Shown piece after piece: positions 26,496 through 30,183 of a stretch of DNA of 30,183 bases. The notes under the pieces were generated by a model. It saw only the letters and a program-made list of their open reading frames with translations. It was not told the DNA's origin and searched no databases. Numbering within the stretch: the first letter of the stretch is position 1; the number at the start of each line of letters is the position of its first letter. A program made the position numbers and the translations under genes. This DNA comes from a virus, in the IMG/VR virus record IMGVR_UViG_3300046009_014647, positions 1-30,183 of that record; one strand, given 5' to 3'.

Positions 26496-26932
26496 GTCAT
26501 TGGTCCTAACAGTTCAAATCCTGCTATCTCTTTTTTGTACAGATGCGCCTGCTCGAGGTAGAGATAACGGAACCCTCGTGCTTTATAGATAGCACACTCT
26601 GTTTTCATGGTTTCTATGCCAAGGCGCAGTCGTGGATTGTGATAAGTCCAAGCAAACTGATCGCATATGGCGTTTTCATCATCGTATCTTCGTATCAGAC
26701 TGAATGCTACTATTTGGCCACGATCAAGGTAACCAATAACATCGGCCATGGGATCCAGCAATCTTGATTCAAACAAGGGCATGACCGATGCAAAGTGTTT
26801 GTAAATGCAGTAGGTCCTGTAAATCTCTTGGCACTGATTAATATCTTGTTGAGATTTGTCAAGATACTGCCACTTCACAGATTCGGTGTAATTGGTCAGT
26901 GAGAGATCCACTCGGGCAAAATGATAAGTCAC
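26492..26932 (-). CDS. GNAT-fold acyltransferase-like protein, resembling the arginyl-tRNA-protein transferase C-terminus (GTG start)
   Basis: A 146-residue protein. The second half, WTYHNPRLRLGIETMKTECA then YKARGFRYLYLEQ and YKKEIAGFELLGP, follows the pattern of the GNAT-type C-terminal domain of aminoacyl-tRNA-protein transferases: a long helix after S/L-L-G, a G-x-x-Y-x-Y-L strand and a terminal K-x-x-F. VIGYLDRGQIVAFSLIRRYD is the matching core hairpin. The N-terminal half of a true transferase, with its cysteines, is missing. The GTG at 26932 overlaps the previous stop as GTGA. A longer reading frame to 27148 exists but would overlap 220 nt of the upstream gene and reads as nonsense. 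The acceptor is unknown; any GNAT-type acyl or aminoacyl transfer is possible. Confidence 0.7.
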   Translation of the reverse strand: MTYHFARVDLSLTNYTESVKWQYLDKSQQDINQCQEIYRTYCIYKHFASVMPLFESRLLDPMADVIGYLDRGQIVAFSLIRRYDDENAICDQFAWTYHNPRLRLGIETMKTECAIYKARGFRYLYLEQAHLYKKEIAGFELLGPMT

Positions 26933-27426
26933 TGTCGCGGATCCTTTCGTCCTTGGAACAACTCCGAAAGGTAGTCTTCGGGCCAATCCTTGTAGTAGCC
27001 TTTCTCTGCTATCATGCGAGCATGTGCATTGAGTTTGGCTAGAGGCTGCACAAAAGCGATGGCCCAGGTGCCTTGGTTCATGGTCACACCCTGCACCACT
27101 TCGGGTGACTCGGGATGATCGGCCAAGGCCAGGAGATCTCTGGCACACAAGAATCCTTGATTCACAGCAATGATCTGCTGATTGAATTCGTCGGGTTCAA
27201 ACTCTGCGGGATCGTAGACCAAGGCCACGACATCTAGTTCGCCAATGTTGATATGCTGTAGATCTGTATAGGGATCGATCTGTCCTGGTCTGATCTCAAA
27301 TTTGCCTTCTATTCTAGCACGGCGTGCGTAAGGGCATGGAGCCCAGCCCGACAGTGCAGGATGTGGTCGTTCCACAAATCCTGTGACCCAGGCCAAGATG
27401 TCCAATTGTGCTTGTTCAAAATTCAT
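26929..27426 (-). CDS. Unrecognised 165-aa protein with CPYARR motif
   Basis: I do not recognise the family. From the ATG at 27426 the protein begins MNFEQAQLDILAWVTGFVER and has GWAPCPYARRARIEG near residues 27-41, distantly like the LCPFA signature of DUF1415 proteins. Later segments (IGELDVVALVYDPAEF, QGFLCARDLLALADHP, GTWAIAFVQPLAKLNAHARM) look like a compact alpha/beta protein. An earlier ATG 27 codons upstream lies inside the chaperone frameshift frame and is disfavoured, because 27426 follows that frame's TAG by one base. It is coupled to the GNAT-like gene by GTGA. It may work with the next two genes as an accessory enzyme set, but no reaction can be named. Confidence 0.75.
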   Translation of the reverse strand: MNFEQAQLDILAWVTGFVERPHPALSGWAPCPYARRARIEGKFEIRPGQIDPYTDLQHINIGELDVVALVYDPAEFEPDEFNQQIIAVNQGFLCARDLLALADHPESPEVVQGVTMNQGTWAIAFVQPLAKLNAHARMIAEKGYYKDWPEDYLSELFQGRKDPRQ

Positions 27427-27427
27427 G

Positions 27428-27658
27428 CTAGAAAAAAGGCAGTCCGCTCTTCTTAGTTGTTTCAAGATTTTCTTTGATGATCTCGGAAACGATCTCTCGT
27501 TCGCCATGACTGAGATTCATGGCTTCGGTGTAGGTCAATCCTCCGCGCATGTACCAAACAAATTTCAATGCTTCTCGGCGTATTTCTTTGGACTCCTGAT
27601 CCATGCCATCGACTAGTGCGACGATCTTTTGTTCGTCAGAGATCAGGAGCCGGATACG
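27428..27658 (-). CDS. Tail-assembly-chaperone C-terminal domain, expressed by -1 frameshift from gp26
   Basis: Seventy-six codons are open in the -1 frame relative to gp26, from the slippery site to a TAG at 27430-27428. They read FRIRLLISDEQ-type linker, then DQESKEIRREALKFVWYMRG, LTYTEAMNLSHGERE, and end TTKKSGLPFF. The helix-rich sequence and the terminal GLPFF resemble the T part of phage GT-type tail chaperones. The frame joins gp26 exactly at TTTTTTC, giving a 352-residue fusion. An internal ATG at 27604 has no visible ribosome-binding site, so independent translation is less likely though not excluded. The fusion would bind tail tube or tape measure subunits during assembly. Confidence 0.75.
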   Translation of the reverse strand, partial: RIRLLISDEQKIVALVDGMDQESKEIRREALKFVWYMRGGLTYTEAMNLSHGEREIVSEIIKENLETTKKSGLPFF

Positions 27659-28485
27659 AAAAAACGAGCATTATCCAAGGTAAATGCCTGCTCGTATTCA
27701 TGCTGGCAGGACTGACACCGCATCTTAAGCGGGCGTATCTCACTGACTTCTCTCATCTGGATCACTCGATCTTTGATCTGTGTGAACACAGCGCGATCGC
27801 ACTTCTGCATGAACTCCAGGATCTGATCTGTTTCTTGTACCACGGCAGTGGGTGTGCGGATCTCTCTGATGCTTTGGCTCAGCACAGTGACCGTGGCCTC
27901 CATCATGGATCGCATCATGCGATTGATCTGCTGGACCTTGTTTTCGTCAGGCGTGTTGGCGTCACTGAGTATCTGCACTGTCTTCTGTTGCTCAAACTGC
28001 AACACGCTGTTGGCCGTGATTTCACGATAGTTCAAGGGGCGGAAATAAATGGTGAGATCGCCCACCACCAAGGGTTTGGCATAGTCATCGGACCGTATCT
28101 TGTCGATCACTGTGCGCAGATCTAGGCCATACTGGCTTTCCGATTGGCAGGCTGGACAAGTGGTATCGATGTCCATGCTGTTGCCATAGCTGGCGATACG
28201 GATACTCACCAGGATGGTGTCTAGATCACAGGCTGGTATGCTCCAGGCATCTCGGATGTTGGGTATGCAGCTCTGTATCACTGATGTCACGGCTTCACCG
28301 TTGAACAGCGCATCTGGTGTACGATAAGTGATCTCATCCATGGCTGTCATGGGATACACCGGCAGTTCACTGTTGGCGCCAAGATCCAGGCTGCCTGCGG
28401 GCCATCCTTTGCCTTGGCTGGGCAGTCGGATGTAGATGGCGGGCTGCCGGAAGAACTGGCTAAGTGGGTTGGAATTTGGGTTCAT
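27643..28485 (-). CDS. gp26: gp26-family T4 baseplate protein / tape-measure chaperone (zero-frame product)
   Basis: A 280-residue protein of the T4 baseplate (gp26-like) family. Recognisable parts are YIRLPSQGKGWPAG (18-31), PVYPMTAMDEITYRTPDALF (42-61) and IPNIRDAWSIPACDLDTILV (74-93). Two CxxC pairs (C110/C113 and C257/C260) probably form a zinc ribbon. In T4, gp26 is listed as a hub component; small proteins of this kind next to the tape measure gene act as its chaperones in other tailed phages. The stop TGA at 27645-27643 comes four codons after a slippery TTTTTTC, so this is the shorter of two predicted products. The gene diverges from the tape measure gene, with 59 nt holding both late promoters. 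Confidence 0.88.
   Translation of the reverse strand: MNPNSNPLSQFFRQPAIYIRLPSQGKGWPAGSLDLGANSELPVYPMTAMDEITYRTPDALFNGEAVTSVIQSCIPNIRDAWSIPACDLDTILVSIRIASYGNSMDIDTTCPACQSESQYGLDLRTVIDKIRSDDYAKPLVVGDLTIYFRPLNYREITANSVLQFEQQKTVQILSDANTPDENKVQQINRMMRSMMEATVTVLSQSIREIRTPTAVVQETDQILEFMQKCDRAVFTQIKDRVIQMREVSEIRPLKMRCQSCQHEYEQAFTLDNARFFVSGS
27658..27664 (-). promoter_or_regulatory. Predicted programmed -1 ribosomal frameshift site (T TTT TTC)
   Basis: In the gp26 frame the codons are CGT TTT TTC, so the heptamer is X XXY YYZ with X=Y=T and Z=C. After slippage the -1 frame stays open for 76 codons, and the zero frame stops four codons later. About 20 nt downstream, GACGA and TCGTC can form a 5-bp stem with an 8-nt loop as a weak stimulator. 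Confidence 0.75.
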
Positions 28486-28494
28486 TTTTGCACC

Positions 28495-28502
28495 GATAAA
28501 TA
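28495..28502 (+). promoter_or_regulatory. Possible late promoter of the tape measure gene
   Basis: GATAAATA matches seven of eight bases of TATAAATA and lies 43 nt before the ATG. The rest of the 59-nt divergent gap is AT-rich and has no clear -35 element. Confidence 0.45.
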
Positions 28503-28509
28503 GATAACT

Positions 28510-28517
28510 TACTTATA
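28510..28517 (-). promoter_or_regulatory. Possible late promoter of the gp26 operon
   Basis: The minus strand reads TATAAGTA, seven of eight bases of the late consensus, 25 nt before the gp26 ATG. The spacing matches the two CATAAATA promoters at 6897 and 17201 (20-23 nt). Confidence 0.45.
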
Positions 28518-28544
28518 GGCCAGGATTTTCACCGATCAAAAAGC

Positions 28545-30183
28545 ATGGACGAGCGCGAACTAGAACAACTATTTGACAAATTCCGCAATGGCGTGGATCT
28601 CACAGATCAAGAGATGCGCAAACTGGGTCGCGGCACCAGCGAGTTTGGTAAAACTCTCAAGAGTGTAGGTCTGGATCTCACCAAGACCATGGGCGGATTC
28701 GCCAAGGGCCTGGCCGAGGGTGCCACTGACTTCAAGCAGCTGAATCCAGTGATCGATGGTGTTGTGGGCGGACTGGGCGAAATGGCCAAGGCCATACCCT
28801 ATGCTGGCAATCTCGCGGCCGGTGCCCTCAAACTGGTGGCCGAAGGCAGCAAATTCATGATAGGCCAACTGCAGGAGGCCACCACTGCCTTCCAGGAGAT
28901 CAGCAAGATTGGTGGTCTCACTGCACAGGGCATGTCGGGACTGCGCGAACAGTTCCTGCGATCAGGCCAGACCCTGCAGGGATTCCAGAAAACAGTGAGC
29001 GCCAATGCCCAGGCCTTGGCTCGATTCAGCGGCACGGTGGGATCTGGTGCCGAAGACTTTAGCAAGATCGTGGGCGGCATCATTGACAGCGATCTCGGTG
29101 ACCAACTGAGAAGGATTGGTTTCACGGCCGATGAGATCGGCGAGACCACGGCAGGTTACATCGCCCAACAGACTCGGCTGGGCCTGGCACAGAACAAAAC
29201 ACAGGCACAACTCATAGCAGGCAGCAAACAGTACGCAGATGAGTTGGATGTATTGGCCCGACTCACAGGACAGAGCCGCGAAGCACTGCAGAAACAGCAG
29301 GATGCTGCACTGAGTGAAGGACGCTTCCGGGCCACCTTGGATACCCTGGACGAAAAAACTGCCAAGTCGTTGCTGGACTTCCAGAGCCGATTGGCTGGCG
29401 CAGGGTTTGGAGAGATGGCCCAGGGTGTGAGAGATATCACTTCGGGATTCACCCAAAGCGAAGCTGCCATAAAACTCTTCCAGAGCACCGGTGGCGAAGC
29501 AGCCAATATCATTGAGCGATTGAAAAACAACCAGATAGATCAGGATGAAGCCGCCCGATTGCTGCAAAGGTCCATCAAAGACAACATAGCGACCAATCGA
29601 GAATTTACAAGAGCCGTAGGCGACGGTGTGGCACCGTTTATCAAATACAGCGAGGCCAGCGACTTTGCCTCGGCCACCATAGAGAACGGCGCCATCAAAG
29701 CCAAGAAAGCTCAGGCAGAAGCCCAGGCTGGTACCGATGGCCTGACCAATGACACAGTGAGTGCCCAGAAGGCTTTGGAACAGATGGGTCGCAATCTCAA
29801 CAACATGGCCTTCCAGGCTCTTCCCCATGCAGCCACAGCAGTGAATGCCTTTGCCGGAGTGCTCAACAAAGCCACAGCAGAAATCAGCAAGGAACTAGGT
29901 ATCAAGCCACCTGCAGGAGCCGGGGGTGCGGCCGCTCCTGGTGCGGCCAAAGGAGGCGCTGGCGGTGCTGGCGGCGGCGGCGGCGGCGGAGGCAAACCCC
30001 ACACCAGTTCACTAGGCGGCAGAGTCGCATCCGCGGGTGCCGGTGCAGCCGCAGGTGCTGTGTTAGGATCAGTTGTTCCGGGGATAGGCACAGCATTTGG
30101 CGCCCTTGTAGGTGGTGGCTTAGGATATTTTGGTTATGAAATGGCTGCCGGTGGTCCCAAGCCCGATGATGTATTGGACTCTC
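28545..30183 (+). CDS. Probable tail tape measure protein (partial, C-terminus beyond the right edge)
   Basis: An open frame of 546 codons starts at the ATG at 28545 and runs off the window. It begins MDERELEQLFDKFRNGVDLT. Residues about 30-130 alternate amphipathic helices with Gly/Ala stretches, as in tape measure proteins. A long helical region follows (residues about 130-440, for example FLRSGQTLQGFQKTV and LTGQSREALQKQQD). Near residues 460-490 is a Gly/Ala/Pro-rich linker with a run of eight glycines. Near 495-530 is a glycine-zipper, membrane-compatible segment (AGAGAAAGAVLGSVVPGIGT), typical of the part that may insert in the host membrane. Size, composition and position beside the gp26/GT-type chaperone pair support tape measure (T4 gp29-like). 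A direct gp29 match is not visible, so another large helical virion protein remains possible. Confidence 0.7.
   Translation, partial: MDERELEQLFDKFRNGVDLTDQEMRKLGRGTSEFGKTLKSVGLDLTKTMGGFAKGLAEGATDFKQLNPVIDGVVGGLGEMAKAIPYAGNLAAGALKLVAEGSKFMIGQLQEATTAFQEISKIGGLTAQGMSGLREQFLRSGQTLQGFQKTVSANAQALARFSGTVGSGAEDFSKIVGGIIDSDLGDQLRRIGFTADEIGETTAGYIAQQTRLGLAQNKTQAQLIAGSKQYADELDVLARLTGQSREALQKQQDAALSEGRFRATLDTLDEKTAKSLLDFQSRLAGAGFGEMAQGVRDITSGFTQSEAAIKLFQSTGGEAANIIERLKNNQIDQDEAARLLQRSIKDNIATNREFTRAVGDGVAPFIKYSEASDFASATIENGAIKAKKAQAEAQAGTDGLTNDTVSAQKALEQMGRNLNNMAFQALPHAATAVNAFAGVLNKATAEISKELGIKPPAGAGGAAAPGAAKGGAGGAGGGGGGGGKPHTSSLGGRVASAGAGAAAGAVLGSVVPGIGTAFGALVGGGLGYFGYEMAAGGPKPDDVLDS

Noticed and set aside
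26933-27148. N-terminal extension of the GNAT-like protein by about 70 residues
   Set aside because: It lies wholly inside the 165-aa gene in another frame, reads as Arg/Ser/Cys-rich nonsense, and the GTGA overlap gives a natural start.

Overview
The window is a stretch of a T4-like myovirus genome (class Caudoviricetes), most like the marine T4-like phages that infect cyanobacteria or alphaproteobacteria. The evidence is a set of T4 core genes recognisable from the sequence: baseplate wedge gp6, gp25 and gp53, hub/spike gp5, a gp26-family baseplate/chaperone protein, late sigma factor gp55, and recombination nuclease subunits gp47 and gp46. The host cannot be named from this sequence.

Layout. 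(1) 1-17178, minus strand: a tightly packed late operon of virion genes. In transcription order these are a 1220-aa protein with a huge acidic repeat-bearing extension, gp53, two baseplate-type proteins of 515 and 614 aa, gp5, gp25, gp6, and a large protein in the gp7 position that runs off the left edge. Junctions are 0-2 nt gaps or TAATG overlaps, except before gp25 (8 nt) and gp6 (48 nt). Copies of CATAAATA, one base from the T4 late-promoter consensus TATAAATA, lie 20-23 nt upstream of the first gene and of gp6. (2) 17244-25701, plus strand: a probable sigma70-type promoter drives gp55, gp47, a radical-SAM gene wedged between gp47 and gp46, gp46, two more radical-SAM genes, a SegE-like GIY-YIG protein and an SGNH-type hydrolase. 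Several genes overlap by 4-17 nt. The first radical-SAM gene and the SGNH gene are clearly more AT-rich than their neighbours. (3) 25702-26159: about 460 nt without a gene but dense in hairpins, perhaps a structured RNA. (4) 26160-28485, minus strand: a gp26-family gene with a canonical -1 slippery heptamer (TTTTTTC) just before its stop. Slippage would add a 76-residue tail-assembly-chaperone-like domain, as in lambda G/GT. Downstream are three small coupled genes: an unrecognised CPYARR protein, a GNAT/arginyl-transferase-like protein and a DUF6614-like protein. (5) 28545 to the right edge, plus strand: the N-terminal 546 residues of a probable tape measure protein, divergent from gp26.

How they fit together. 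gp55 is made from a host-type promoter and would then direct RNA polymerase to the TATAAATA-like late promoters in front of the baseplate operon and in the gp26/tape-measure divergent region. gp46/gp47 process DNA ends for recombination-dependent replication. gp26 and its frameshifted form probably chaperone the neighbouring tape measure protein. The three radical-SAM enzymes, the SGNH hydrolase and the GNAT-like protein are accessory cargo with no proven substrate. They, the frameshift and the hairpin-rich gap are the main points of interest.
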